Assembly: GCA_023396415.1 (NCBI GenBank)
Contig: JAEWWJ010000106.1
Span: 17,677 to 81,676 of the forward strand
DNA length: 64,000 nucleotides
Origin: Bacteroidota bacterium
GTDB taxonomy: Bacteria; Bacteroidota; Bacteroidia; Bacteroidales; F082
Direction: 5' to 3'
The position numbers were made by a program, and so were the translations under genes. This document shows, piece after piece, positions 8,897-17,440 of the stretch. How positions within the stretch are numbered: position 1 is the stretch's first letter; each line of letters starts with the position of its first letter. Below the pieces are notes generated by a model. It saw nothing but the letters and a program-made list of their open reading frames with translations, did no database searches and was not told the origin of the DNA.

Positions 8897-10522
8897 TTAA
8901 AAACCGTTTAACTTCATGGTAACAGTGGGGATGAGAAGCAAAAATCCAACCACAATGAGAAGTGCAACCAAAGGCCATACCCATTTCACCCATTTGTCGT
9001 ATGGAATGCGGGCCACGCCTAAAACCGCAATCAACACACCCGAGGTGGGCGTAATCATATTGGTGAAACCATCGCCAAACTGAAAAGCCATAACGGTAGC
9101 CTGCCTCGAAACGCCAATCAAATCGCTGAAAGGTGCCATAATAGGCATGGTAATCGCCGCCTTGGCTGAACCAGATGGAATGGCTACGTTAATAACGGTT
9201 TGGATCATATACATCACCCCGATGGACGCAATTTCACCAAAATTTACCATCGCTTGCGACAGTCCATAAAGAATAGAATCAATGATGCCGCCTTCGTCGA
9301 GGGTAACGATGATGCCACCGGCCAGACCAATAATAATGGCCGCACTGAGGATATCTTTTACACCTTCGAGAAAAAGTTTGGCAATATCATCGGCCGATTT
9401 GTCAATGGACAATCCACTGGCCACGCCCAAAGCAAAAAATAAGGTGGCTATTTCCATGACATACCAGCCGTAGCCCATCACGCCAACTATAAGAAAAACA
9501 ATAGTGTAGGTTAGCAGCAATAAAATGAAATAATGCACTGATTTGCGTAATGTAAAAAAACCAGCAACGGCAAAAATTACGGTGAGTATGGGCAACGCAT
9601 GAAAGCTGAAAGTGCTGTTGCCTAATTTCATTTCAGTGTGTGGATAGAAGAAGGCGAAGGCTGCTAAAACCACTACTATGAAACCGTAAACAAACCAAGC
9701 CATTTTTGGGGTGTAATATTCTAATTTTTCTTGCTGATCGGACTCTTTCTTGCGCCAGTAAGCATCTTCTTCCCACATGATGGACTTTTGCGGATTCTTT
9801 TTCACCTTAGCCGCATAACGTAAAACGAAAGTGAAACCGATGATATTGATGACAATCCAACAGAAAATACGAAATTCAATTCCCGAAAAAAGTGGTATAT
9901 CTGCCAGCCCTTGGGCAATCCCAATGGTAAAAGGATTCAAAATGGCACCCGAAAATCCAAGATGGGCTGCCACATACACCAGACCCACGCCAACAATACT
10001 GTCGTAACCCATTGATATAGCTAAAGGTATGAGGATAATGGTAAATGCGATCGTTTCTTCGCTCATGCCAAAAACAGCTCCAAAAAAACTAAATAAAGTC
10101 ATAATCATCACCATGATGATGTTGTCAACGCCCAGTTTTTTGATGACCGGATTGTGCTCGAGCCTTTTGGTAAACTTCAAAAAAGCAAAGATTCCCACGT
10201 CAATAGCCATGCTGGTATTCATAATCCAAAATGCGCCACCAATCATTAAAGTAAAAATGATGATACCGCTCTGTTTCACAAAACCTTTAAAAAGAGCTGA
10301 AAAAACCTGCCAGGTCTGTGGTTCACTCTTAAAAGTGGCAGCGACCTCAGATGGAAGCTGATCTTTGTAATAAAAGATCATCACTGCCTGTTCTTTTCCA
10401 TTGATGGTTGTTGTGCTTTTTACATACTTCCCCGGAGGGATGATCCAGGTGAGGGCTGCGGCAAAAACAATAATTGCGAAAACAATAACGTAAGTGTGCG
10501 GAACTTTCGACTTTTTAAGCAT
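8897..10522 (-). CDS. YfcC-family membrane carrier (C4-dicarboxylate carrier-like)
   Basis: 541 residues with 11-13 predicted membrane helices. It starts MLKKSKVPHTYVIVFAIIVF and continues TWIIPPGKY, the amino-terminal pattern of the YfcC / anaerobic C4-dicarboxylate carrier-like group (ion transporter superfamily). The segment FGMSEETIAF and the glycine-rich AIIIGLAGGIIV plus NVAIPSGSAKAAITMPIM are typical re-entrant/core motifs. A hydrophilic stretch near 235-265 (KKNPQKSIMWEEDAYW) separates the two halves. Proposed substrates in the family include carboxylates and basic amino acids or peptides, so no substrate is assigned here. It is a single gene with its own promoter (10542-10571) and about 100 bp between its stop and the hybrid sensor promoter region. 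Confidence 0.85.
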   Translation of the reverse strand: MLKKSKVPHTYVIVFAIIVFAAALTWIIPPGKYVKSTTTINGKEQAVMIFYYKDQLPSEVAATFKSEPQTWQVFSALFKGFVKQSGIIIFTLMIGGAFWIMNTSMAIDVGIFAFLKFTKRLEHNPVIKKLGVDNIIMVMIMTLFSFFGAVFGMSEETIAFTIILIPLAISMGYDSIVGVGLVYVAAHLGFSGAILNPFTIGIAQGLADIPLFSGIEFRIFCWIVINIIGFTFVLRYAAKVKKNPQKSIMWEEDAYWRKKESDQQEKLEYYTPKMAWFVYGFIVVVLAAFAFFYPHTEMKLGNSTFSFHALPILTVIFAVAGFFTLRKSVHYFILLLLTYTIVFLIVGVMGYGWYVMEIATLFFALGVASGLSIDKSADDIAKLFLEGVKDILSAAIIIGLAGGIIVTLDEGGIIDSILYGLSQAMVNFGEIASIGVMYMIQTVINVAIPSGSAKAAITMPIMAPFSDLIGVSRQATVMAFQFGDGFTNMITPTSGVLIAVLGVARIPYDKWVKWVWPLVALLIVVGFLLLIPTVTMKLNGF

Positions 10523-10541
10523 AGGTGCAAGTGTTGACCCG

Positions 10542-10571
10542 CAAAATTAACCTTTGTAAGGGGTTTTGCAA
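10542..10571 (-). promoter_or_regulatory. Promoter for the YfcC-type carrier
   Basis: Minus strand: TTG (10569-10571), 19 bp, then TAATTTTG (10542-10549), matching TTG-N19-TAnnTTTG. The -7 element is only 20 nt from the start codon, implying a very short untranslated leader. Confidence 0.45.
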
Positions 10572-10840
10572 CAGATTGTTTCGATTTTCCGCAAGTGAAT
10601 AATAATCAGCAAGTTAGAAAATAAACAAATGATCGCTGAACGAACTGGTCCAAGGCTTCAATCTCAATAAAGGCTTAAAAAAAGATGTAATTCTGAAAGA
10701 AACTTAATTCACTACGTGCTGTTTACTATCAGGCTGCCACACCACACAAACCATTAAACAACCTCAGGTTTTGCAAGGTTATAATCGGCATAACACAACA
10801 AAAATAAAATTTAATTATTTGATTAGCTGTCTTATAAACA
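10572..10840. other. Non-coding stretch between the YfcC gene and the DUF4249 gene
   Basis: Together with the promoter this forms a 318-bp gene-free interval. It is A+T rich and has no open frame that resembles a protein. It lies upstream of the yfcC-type gene and downstream of the DUF4249 stop, so it may hold that operon's terminator, but I see no convincing hairpin with a T tract. Confidence 0.5.
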
Positions 10841-11692
10841 CTAATTCTCTGCTGTGTTTTCGCTCACCACAATGCTTACCCTTGTTAAACGGCTGGCTGC
10901 AAAATAACCCAATGCACCTTCTTTCACATTGCTTCGGATGTTGGCTGCCGGCCCCGAAAAGATTGGATTTGACCCTCCTGATTCGGTGCGCAACTCTTGG
11001 AAAAAGTTGAAATAATCCTCCTCAATAGCCGAAACCATCAAGGTAATGGTATCACCCGGCTTTACTTCATCGCTACGCAAAAACATCACACCTAAACCAT
11101 TGGTGTTATTGCCGTTATAAAATTTATCATCCACCACCAAGGATCGTGAGGCAGTATCAGTAATGGCTTTTCCATTGATAAAAGCATCAAATTTATAGAA
11201 GTCTTTGCTGGGCGGGTCGTTGGCAAAAAGATTCAGCAAATAAAAATCAAAATCAGCGCGATACAACAACACTATGGAATCAATTTGTAGCGTGTTCAAA
11301 GGCATGGTATTTTCCGCAGTGTAGCTACCGGCACCTCCAACTGCTTCATCCATAGCAATCTCCAATTGGTAGTTCACACCCGGCTTTCCGGCAAATGCTT
11401 CTTTTGTTTCATAATACCCCGGATCATTTTCCACCTCAAACAATTGCCAACGCTGCTGATTGTAGTTAATATGAACCACCGCTCCGGTCACTGCCGGAGG
11501 AGCTTCGTTGAAAAAGTAACTTGTTGAAGTAGTCAATCGAACGCCATGCTTGATGGAATCGGTGGTAACCAAACCATCCACCACCAAACGGGTGAAAGTG
11601 CTGTCCAAATCAACATCATAACGCTCCGTACATGAAGTGATGAAAACAGAAGAAAGTAAGAATGACAAAGCTATCCAACGGATTTTTTTCAT
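10841..11692 (-). CDS. DUF4249 family outer-membrane-associated lipoprotein
   Basis: 283 residues starting MKKIRWIALSFLLSSVFITSCTE, a lipoprotein signal with the lipobox ending at C21. The rest is beta-rich with the pattern (R)LVVDGLVTTDS ... GVRLTTSTSYF ... VTGAVVHI typical of DUF4249, a Bacteroidota family almost always encoded directly after a TonB-dependent receptor. Here it follows the receptor at 11698-14058 with 5 bp between stop and start, so they form one operon. By analogy with other receptor/lipoprotein pairs it is likely a surface or periplasmic partner of the receptor; its ligand is unknown. Confidence 0.85.
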   Translation of the reverse strand: MKKIRWIALSFLLSSVFITSCTERYDVDLDSTFTRLVVDGLVTTDSIKHGVRLTTSTSYFFNEAPPAVTGAVVHINYNQQRWQLFEVENDPGYYETKEAFAGKPGVNYQLEIAMDEAVGGAGSYTAENTMPLNTLQIDSIVLLYRADFDFYLLNLFANDPPSKDFYKFDAFINGKAITDTASRSLVVDDKFYNGNNTNGLGVMFLRSDEVKPGDTITLMVSAIEEDYFNFFQELRTESGGSNPIFSGPAANIRSNVKEGALGYFAASRLTRVSIVVSENTAEN

Positions 11693-11697
11693 CGCAG

Positions 11698-14058
11698 TTA
11701 AAATTTAAAATTGTAAGTGATGGCAGGAACGATTCCGAAAAGGTAGGTCATTTCGGCATAAGTGGTATTGGGAATTTTAGGGTCGGCAACAAAGTTGATC
11801 ACCCAAGGATTTTTGCGATAGTAGGCGTTGTAAACGGACAAATTCCATTCGCCGGCCCATAACCGATTTGGTTTTTTAGGGGGGGAGTATGTAACAGACA
11901 CATCGAGGCGATGATAGTCAGGCAATCGGTAGGAGTTTCTATCAGAATACACCGGCGCGATGGTGTTTCCAATCACAAATCTGCCGGTGGGAAAAGTAAT
12001 GGCCGATCCGGTAGAATACACCCAATTGGCACCAATGCTGAAGCTGCTGTTGAGCTGATAATTGGCCACGATAGATACATCGTGCGGACGGTCGAAGCTG
12101 GCAGGATAGGCCTTTCCTTGGTTAATTTCGGGTATTTCACGAAAAGTGCGCGACCAAGTGTAACTGACCCAACCCGTGAGCGGCCCTTCATTCAAGCGCA
12201 CCAAAGCTTCGAGGCCATACGAGCGGGCTTTCCCAAAACGCAACTCTCCTTCGAGATATTCGTTTAACAAAAGCTCTGCAAAGTCTTTAAAATCAATGGC
12301 GTGATGATTGATTTTATAAAAACTCTCCAACGATGTTTCCACTTTCCAACGGTTGATGTTGTAAAAATATCCCAACGAAAACTGGTCGCCGCGCTGAGGT
12401 TTCACATTGGGACTTGAAGGAAACCAAATGTCGAGTGGCGTGCCTCCAGTGGAATTTTGTGCCAAATGCACATATTGCACATTGCGGGTGTAGGCAGCTT
12501 TGATGCTCGAAAATTCGCTGAGCGTATAAGCCATACTCAAGCGTGGTTCAAGTGAAGCGTAGGTGTTGTAAATTTTTCCTTTTGAATGCACCAACGAATC
12601 ACTTTTGTTAAACTGTTCATCATAAGAAAACACTTTGGCAGGGCCATAATTGCTAAACATGCTGAACCTCAACCCATATTGTACCGTTAACAGCGATCCG
12701 ATTTTTTGTTCATTGCTCAAGTAGAGGCCGCTCTCAAAAGCTCTTCCTTTGGGCATTTCCACTTTGTTGAAAGGCGTTTCGCTGCCCAAACCCTCGGCCA
12801 TGCCGGGCCTAAAAAGATGGTTGGTGGCCGAAAAGCCAAAGCGAACATTGTTGTTTTCGTTGGCAAACCAAGTAAAATCGCTTTTCAGCGACACATCTTC
12901 CATGCCGGCACTCCAATTAAAACCGTTGGGTTGGCTTTCAGGAATGCCAAGACTATAATTGTAGCGCGTGTAAAGAAGCGAAACATTCGAAAAAAGAGCG
13001 GCATTGAAAAGATGGTTCCAGCGCAAGGTAGCAGTTGCATTGCCCCAGCCAAGTCCAAAATCATCGTTTTTGAACACATCTTTGCCCAAATAGCCTGTTA
13101 GAAACAGCCTGTTTTTGTCGTTAATGGTATAGTTGCCCTTAGCGTTAAGGTCGTAAAAGAATAAGGTGTTATCGCGAATGTTTTCGTCTGAAGAAAGGGC
13201 GAGAAAAAGATCGGCATAGGTGCGCCTACCGGCAATCATAAAACTCGATTTGTCTTTTTGCAGCGGCCCTTCGAGCATCAAACGACTCGAAATGGTTCCA
13301 ACGCCACCTTGTCCGTGCAACTTGCTGCTGTTACCATCGTTCATGCTCACATCTAATACCGACGACAAACGCCCGCCATACATGGCAGGAATGTCGCCTT
13401 TGTATAGCTCAACTCCCTTTACGGCATCGTTGTTAAACACCGAAAAGAAACCCAGCAGATGCGAAGGATTGTAAACCAAGGCATCGTCTAAAAGAATTAA
13501 ATTTTGATCAGGACCACCACCCCGAACGCTGAATCCCGAACCTCCTTCGCTAACGGCTTGCACGCCGGGCAAAAGCTGTATCGCCTTGATCACGTCCACC
13601 TCGCCCATGAATGCCGGTATCTGTCGGATACTTTTAATATCCAACCGGTTAACACCCATTTGAGGTTTCGATATCTGTTCGTTAAAACGTTCGCCACGCA
13701 CCACTACCTCTTTAAGCTGCGCATCTTGAGCCAGCAACGAAATATTCATTGTTGTGTCGCGATGCAAATGAAGCGTAAAGCGTTTCGAAACATAACCTAC
13801 ATAAGAATAGATGATATTGTAGGTGCCGGGGTCGAGGCGCAAGCTGTAGTAACCATTTAAATTGGTGGCGGTTCCGTTTCGTTTTTGCTCCACATACACC
13901 GTAGCACCAATTAGGGTTTCGCCACTGCTTGCATCCTTAATATAGCCCGAAAGGATAGCATAACGCCTGTCGGCGATATCATCAGAAGCATGTATCGCAG
14001 TTGAAAAAAGAAGTAATAAAAGCCAAAGGCTGATTTTATTGAAATCAAGTTGGAGCAT
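11698..14058 (-). CDS. TonB-dependent outer-membrane receptor with carboxypeptidase-regulatory-like N-domain
   Basis: The ATG at 14058 (MLQLDFNKISLWLLLLLF) gives 786 residues and a clean signal peptide; a TTG start 30 bp upstream is possible but less likely. Residues about 35-115 are a CarboxypepD_reg-like domain (LSGYIKDASSGETLIGATVYVE), followed by a plug domain containing LLPGVQAVSEGGSGFSVRGG and ILLDDALVYNP, and then a beta barrel that ends with the aromatic-terminated VPAITYNFKF. It takes up an unknown ligand with TonB energy. It is not of the SusC subtype, since it lacks the SusC-type length and has a DUF4249 rather than a SusD partner. A perfect -7 element, TACTTTTG, lies on the minus strand at 14109-14116. 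Confidence 0.9.
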   Translation of the reverse strand: MLQLDFNKISLWLLLLLFSTAIHASDDIADRRYAILSGYIKDASSGETLIGATVYVEQKRNGTATNLNGYYSLRLDPGTYNIIYSYVGYVSKRFTLHLHRDTTMNISLLAQDAQLKEVVVRGERFNEQISKPQMGVNRLDIKSIRQIPAFMGEVDVIKAIQLLPGVQAVSEGGSGFSVRGGGPDQNLILLDDALVYNPSHLLGFFSVFNNDAVKGVELYKGDIPAMYGGRLSSVLDVSMNDGNSSKLHGQGGVGTISSRLMLEGPLQKDKSSFMIAGRRTYADLFLALSSDENIRDNTLFFYDLNAKGNYTINDKNRLFLTGYLGKDVFKNDDFGLGWGNATATLRWNHLFNAALFSNVSLLYTRYNYSLGIPESQPNGFNWSAGMEDVSLKSDFTWFANENNNVRFGFSATNHLFRPGMAEGLGSETPFNKVEMPKGRAFESGLYLSNEQKIGSLLTVQYGLRFSMFSNYGPAKVFSYDEQFNKSDSLVHSKGKIYNTYASLEPRLSMAYTLSEFSSIKAAYTRNVQYVHLAQNSTGGTPLDIWFPSSPNVKPQRGDQFSLGYFYNINRWKVETSLESFYKINHHAIDFKDFAELLLNEYLEGELRFGKARSYGLEALVRLNEGPLTGWVSYTWSRTFREIPEINQGKAYPASFDRPHDVSIVANYQLNSSFSIGANWVYSTGSAITFPTGRFVIGNTIAPVYSDRNSYRLPDYHRLDVSVTYSPPKKPNRLWAGEWNLSVYNAYYRKNPWVINFVADPKIPNTTYAEMTYLFGIVPAITYNFKF

Positions 14059-14224
14059 AAGCAAATTCAAAGTGAACCTAATAAACAAAAATTGAGGTTG
14101 ATTGTTCTCAAAAGTATCGAGATTTTAAATTCAAACACCATCTAAATTAAAGTAGGAAATCCAAAATAGCTATCTTTAGCCCGTTGATGAACTCAAAACA
14201 GATCACAAATAAAAATTATTTTCA

Positions 14225-15070
14225 ATGAAACTATATCCTATCGAAACCGGAAATTTGAAATTAGACGGCGGCGCTATGTTTGGCGTGGTGCCGAAAGTAC
14301 TTTGGCAAAAAGTATATCCTTGCGATGAAAACAACCTCTGCAACTGGGCCATGCGCTGCCTTTTAGTGGTAGATGGCGAGCGTAAAATACTTATTGATAA
14401 CGGAATAGGAAACAAACAAGATGAAAAATGGCTCAGCCATTATTACCTCAATGGCGATGCCACCCTCGAAAACTCACTTGCCCAAGTAGGCTTCAAACCC
14501 GAAGACATCACCGATATGATCATCACCCACATGCACTTTGACCATTGCGGCGGCAGCGTGAAATGGAAGGATGACCGCAGCGGCTTTGAACTGGCTTTCC
14601 CAAATGCCACCTATTGGACCAGCAAACAACAATTTGAATGGGCTACCCAACCCAACCGACGCGAAGAAGCCTCGTTTCTAAAGGAAAACATTCTACCCAT
14701 CCAAGAAAGCGGAAAGCTTCAACTTATTGACGAAGAAGGAAGTTACATCCCCAACATTGACTTTAAACTCTACAACGGACATACCGAAGGCCAATTGATT
14801 CCACACATCAATTACCATGGCAGAACCATTGTTTTTATGGCCGACCTCATGCCTTCGGCCTCTCACATTCCCCTGCCCTGGATAATGGCGTATGATACCC
14901 GTCCGTTAGAAACCCTCAAAGACAAAGAACGTTTCTATGCCGATGCCCTCGCCAATGATTATGTTTTATTTCTCGAACACGACCTATACAACGAAGCCTG
15001 TGTGCTGCACCAAACGCCAAAAGGTGTCAGGGTTTTAAAATCGGGAAGCCTGGATCATGTGCTCGCCTAA
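14225..15070 (+). CDS. MBL-fold metallo-hydrolase (lactonase-like)
   Basis: 281 residues with no signal peptide, so cytoplasmic. The metal-binding motif is complete: T-H102-M-H104-F-D106-H107 in ITHMHFDHCGG, with the further ligands plausibly in NGHTEGQL, in ADLMPS and in the FLEHD near the end. The arrangement resembles the N-acyl homoserine lactonase/AidC-like branch, but many MBL proteins share it, so the substrate is not assigned. It is divergent from the TonB receptor gene; TATCTTTA at 14171-14178 could be its -7 element (7 of 8 bases). Downstream lies a 7-bp inverted repeat (15157-15180) without a strong T tract. Confidence 0.85.
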   Translation: MKLYPIETGNLKLDGGAMFGVVPKVLWQKVYPCDENNLCNWAMRCLLVVDGERKILIDNGIGNKQDEKWLSHYYLNGDATLENSLAQVGFKPEDITDMIITHMHFDHCGGSVKWKDDRSGFELAFPNATYWTSKQQFEWATQPNRREEASFLKENILPIQESGKLQLIDEEGSYIPNIDFKLYNGHTEGQLIPHINYHGRTIVFMADLMPSASHIPLPWIMAYDTRPLETLKDKERFYADALANDYVLFLEHDLYNEACVLHQTPKGVRVLKSGSLDHVLA

Positions 15071-15323
15071 GTAGAACACAACAAAAGCTCCCATATTTTT
15101 TCAACCGTAGCCTTTGATGAATCCGCTTCAAAGTGCTTCAAATGAGCTGGATGTCAGTCAGATCTAACTGCCAATCTGACGTTTTGTCACCATCGTTGTT
15201 TTCAGAACAATTCCAACAACCCTCATCTCATATGATTCATTTTTAACAACTTATGAACTGTTGTTGTGTTAAAAATTCTTTGAATGTTGATCGAAAAAAA
15301 CAGATTTGGAGGTTCTACCACCG

Positions 15324-15340
15324 CTGGCACAATCCTTGAA
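15324..15340 (+). promoter_or_regulatory. Sigma-54-like -24/-12 element upstream of dnaK
   Basis: CTGGCAC is followed by AATCC and TTGAA, close to the sigma-54 consensus YTGGCACGrnnnTTGCw with correct GG-to-G spacing. The weak point is A instead of C in the -12 GC. It lies 57 nt before the dnaK ATG. Motif match only. Confidence 0.3.
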
Positions 15341-15383
15341 GCACACACAGTCATTCAAGTTGAAAATTATTAAATACTAAATT

Positions 15384-15390
15384 AGGAGGA
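15384..15390 (+). promoter_or_regulatory. Strong Shine-Dalgarno of dnaK
   Basis: AGGAGGA ends 7 nt before the ATG at 15398. Most genes in this window lack any such sequence, as is usual in Bacteroidota, so its presence points to high translation and fixes the dnaK start. Confidence 0.7.
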
Positions 15391-15397
15391 AAACATA

Positions 15398-17317
15398 ATG
15401 GGAAAAATCATTGGAATTGACTTAGGAACCACCAACTCCTGCGTTTCGGTTATGGAAGGCAACGAGCCGGTAGTTATACCCAACAGCGAAGGTCGTCGCA
15501 CAACGCCATCTATTGTTGCATTTGCCGATAATGGCGAGCGCAAAGTGGGCGATCCGGCCAAACGTCAAGCCATCACCAACCCCACCAGAACGATCTTTTC
15601 GATCAAGCGTTTCATGGGCGAAACTTATGACCAAGTTAAGACTGAAAAAGACCGTGTGCCCTTTAAAGTGGTGAAAGGCGACAACAACACACCCCGCGTT
15701 CAAATAGAAGACCGCTTATACACTCCTCAGGAAATTTCGGCCATAGTACTTCAAAAAATGAAGAAAACAGCCGAAGATTATCTGGGTCAAACCGTTACCG
15801 AAGCTGTGATCACCGTTCCGGCTTACTTCAGCGATTCGCAACGTCAGGCCACCAAAGAGGCCGGCGAAATTGCTGGCTTAAAAGTGAAGCGAATCATCAA
15901 CGAACCTACTGCCGCTGCTTTAGCCTACGGCCTCGACAAAAAGAAAAGCGACATCAAAATTGCCGTTTATGACTTAGGTGGTGGAACTTTCGATATTTCC
16001 ATTCTCGAAATGGGCGATGGTGTGTTTGAAGTGAAATCAACCAACGGAAACACCCACCTTGGTGGTGACGACTTCGATCACAACATCATTGATTGGTTGG
16101 CCGAAGAGTTTAAAAAAGACGAAGGTCTTGACTTGACAAAAGACCCCATGGCCTTACAACGCCTGAAAGAAGCCGCTGAAAAAGCTAAAATTGAACTCTC
16201 CAGCTCCACCGAAACGGAAATCAATTTGCCTTACATCATGCCCGTTGATGGTGTGCCAAAGCACTTGGTGCGCAAGCTCACCCGCTCCAAGTTTGAGCAA
16301 CTCAACGACCATCTCATCCGCGCTACCATTGAACCATGCCGCAAAGCACTTCAAGATGCCGGACTTACTGCCGCCGATATTGACGATGTTATTCTCGTGG
16401 GAGGTTCAACACGTATCCCGGCCATTCAACAAATCGTGAAGGATTTCTTTGGAAAAGATCCATCAAAAGGTGTGAATCCTGACGAAGTTGTTGCTGTTGG
16501 TGCTGCCATCCAAGGCGGAGTGCTCACCGGCGAGGTAAAAGATGTGCTGCTGCTCGACGTGACCCCGCTCTCGCTCGGAATTGAAACCCTCGGAGGCGTG
16601 ATGACCAAACTCATCGAGTCGAACACAACCATCCCAACCAAGAAATCGGAAACCTTCTCAACAGCTTCTGATAACCAACCTTCGGTAGAGATTCACATCA
16701 TCCAAGGCGAACGCCCGATGGCCAATCAAAACAAAAGCATCGGTAAGTTTCACCTCGATGGCATCCCGCCGGCATCACGCGGAGTACCACAAATTGAAGT
16801 CACTTTTGATATTGACTCCAACGGTATCCTTCACGTTTCGGCCAAGGACAAAGCTACCGGAAAATCACAAAGCATTCGCATTGAAGCCTCTTCGGGTTTG
16901 AGTGATGCCGACATTCAACGCATGAAAGATGAAGCTACGGCAAACGCGGAAACTGACAGAAAAGAACGTGAACGCGTTGACAAACTCAACGCTGCCGACG
17001 CTTTGATTTTTCAAACAGAAAAGCAGCTCAAGGAATATGGCGATAAACTGCCTGCCGACAAAAAATCGGAAATTGAGGCCGTGCTTGAACAACTGAAAAA
17101 CGCTCATAAAAACCAAGATGTCACTGCTGTAGATACCGCAATGACCAAACTCAACGGGATATGGCAAACCGCAAGCGAACAAATGTATAACAATGCCGAA
17201 GCTCCGGGAGGAGCACATGCTCCACAAGGTGATCCATCGGCATCATCAAATACCGGAAAAGGCGGTGAGGACGAAGTTACTGATGTTGACTTTGAAGAAG
17301 TTGATGATAAAAAGTAA
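15398..17317 (+). CDS. dnaK: Molecular chaperone DnaK (Hsp70)
   Basis: 639 residues, full family length. The ATPase domain starts GKIIGIDLGTTNSCVSVMEG, and the Hsp70 signatures follow: IAVYDLGGGTFDISILEMGDG near 190 and VILVGGSTRIPAIQQIV near 330. The substrate-binding domain (from about 385, DVTPLSLGIETLGG) and the helical lid with an acidic end (EDEVTDVDFEEVDDKK) are intact. It folds nascent and stress-damaged proteins with DnaJ and GrpE, neither of which is encoded next to it here. It stands alone with its own strong ribosome site, an unusual upstream region with a sigma-54-like element, and a terminator at 17346-17375. Confidence 0.98.
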   Translation: MGKIIGIDLGTTNSCVSVMEGNEPVVIPNSEGRRTTPSIVAFADNGERKVGDPAKRQAITNPTRTIFSIKRFMGETYDQVKTEKDRVPFKVVKGDNNTPRVQIEDRLYTPQEISAIVLQKMKKTAEDYLGQTVTEAVITVPAYFSDSQRQATKEAGEIAGLKVKRIINEPTAAALAYGLDKKKSDIKIAVYDLGGGTFDISILEMGDGVFEVKSTNGNTHLGGDDFDHNIIDWLAEEFKKDEGLDLTKDPMALQRLKEAAEKAKIELSSSTETEINLPYIMPVDGVPKHLVRKLTRSKFEQLNDHLIRATIEPCRKALQDAGLTAADIDDVILVGGSTRIPAIQQIVKDFFGKDPSKGVNPDEVVAVGAAIQGGVLTGEVKDVLLLDVTPLSLGIETLGGVMTKLIESNTTIPTKKSETFSTASDNQPSVEIHIIQGERPMANQNKSIGKFHLDGIPPASRGVPQIEVTFDIDSNGILHVSAKDKATGKSQSIRIEASSGLSDADIQRMKDEATANAETDRKERERVDKLNAADALIFQTEKQLKEYGDKLPADKKSEIEAVLEQLKNAHKNQDVTAVDTAMTKLNGIWQTASEQMYNNAEAPGGAHAPQGDPSASSNTGKGGEDEVTDVDFEEVDDKK

Positions 17318-17345
17318 TCCGATAAGCCCATCTGAAATCATTTTC

Positions 17346-17375
17346 AAAAAGGCGACCATAATGGTCGCCTTTTTG
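17346..17375 (+). terminator. Rho-independent terminator of dnaK
   Basis: GGCGACC and GGTCGCC pair around an ATAAT loop, flanked by an A run and followed by TTTTTG. Located 29 bp after the dnaK stop. The T tract also carries the -33 element of the next promoter. Confidence 0.85.
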
Positions 17376-17403
17376 ATTTTTATAGCATTTCGTTGTACCT
17401 TTG
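17372..17403 (+). promoter_or_regulatory. Promoter for the T9SS cargo gene
   Basis: TTTG (17372-17375), 20 bp, TACCTTTG (17396-17403): full match to the Bacteroidota consensus. It lies 37 nt upstream of the ATG at 17441 and overlaps the dnaK terminator. Confidence 0.55.
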
Positions 17404-17440
17404 TTGATGATATTGATTTTGTAAACAAAATACCAAAGAG

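Larger units (their letters stand above)
15071..15397. other. 327-bp intergenic region upstream of dnaK
   Basis: It contains an inverted repeat GTCAGAT-N10-ATCTGAC (15157-15180) that may end the MBL gene transcript. Nearer dnaK is a sigma-54-like element (15325-15340), listed separately. I found neither a CIRCE element nor a clear TAnnTTTG promoter. Confidence 0.5.

Noticed and set aside
14059..14088. TTG start extending the TonB receptor
   Set aside because: The ATG at 14058 gives a better signal peptide and avoids a rare start codon.
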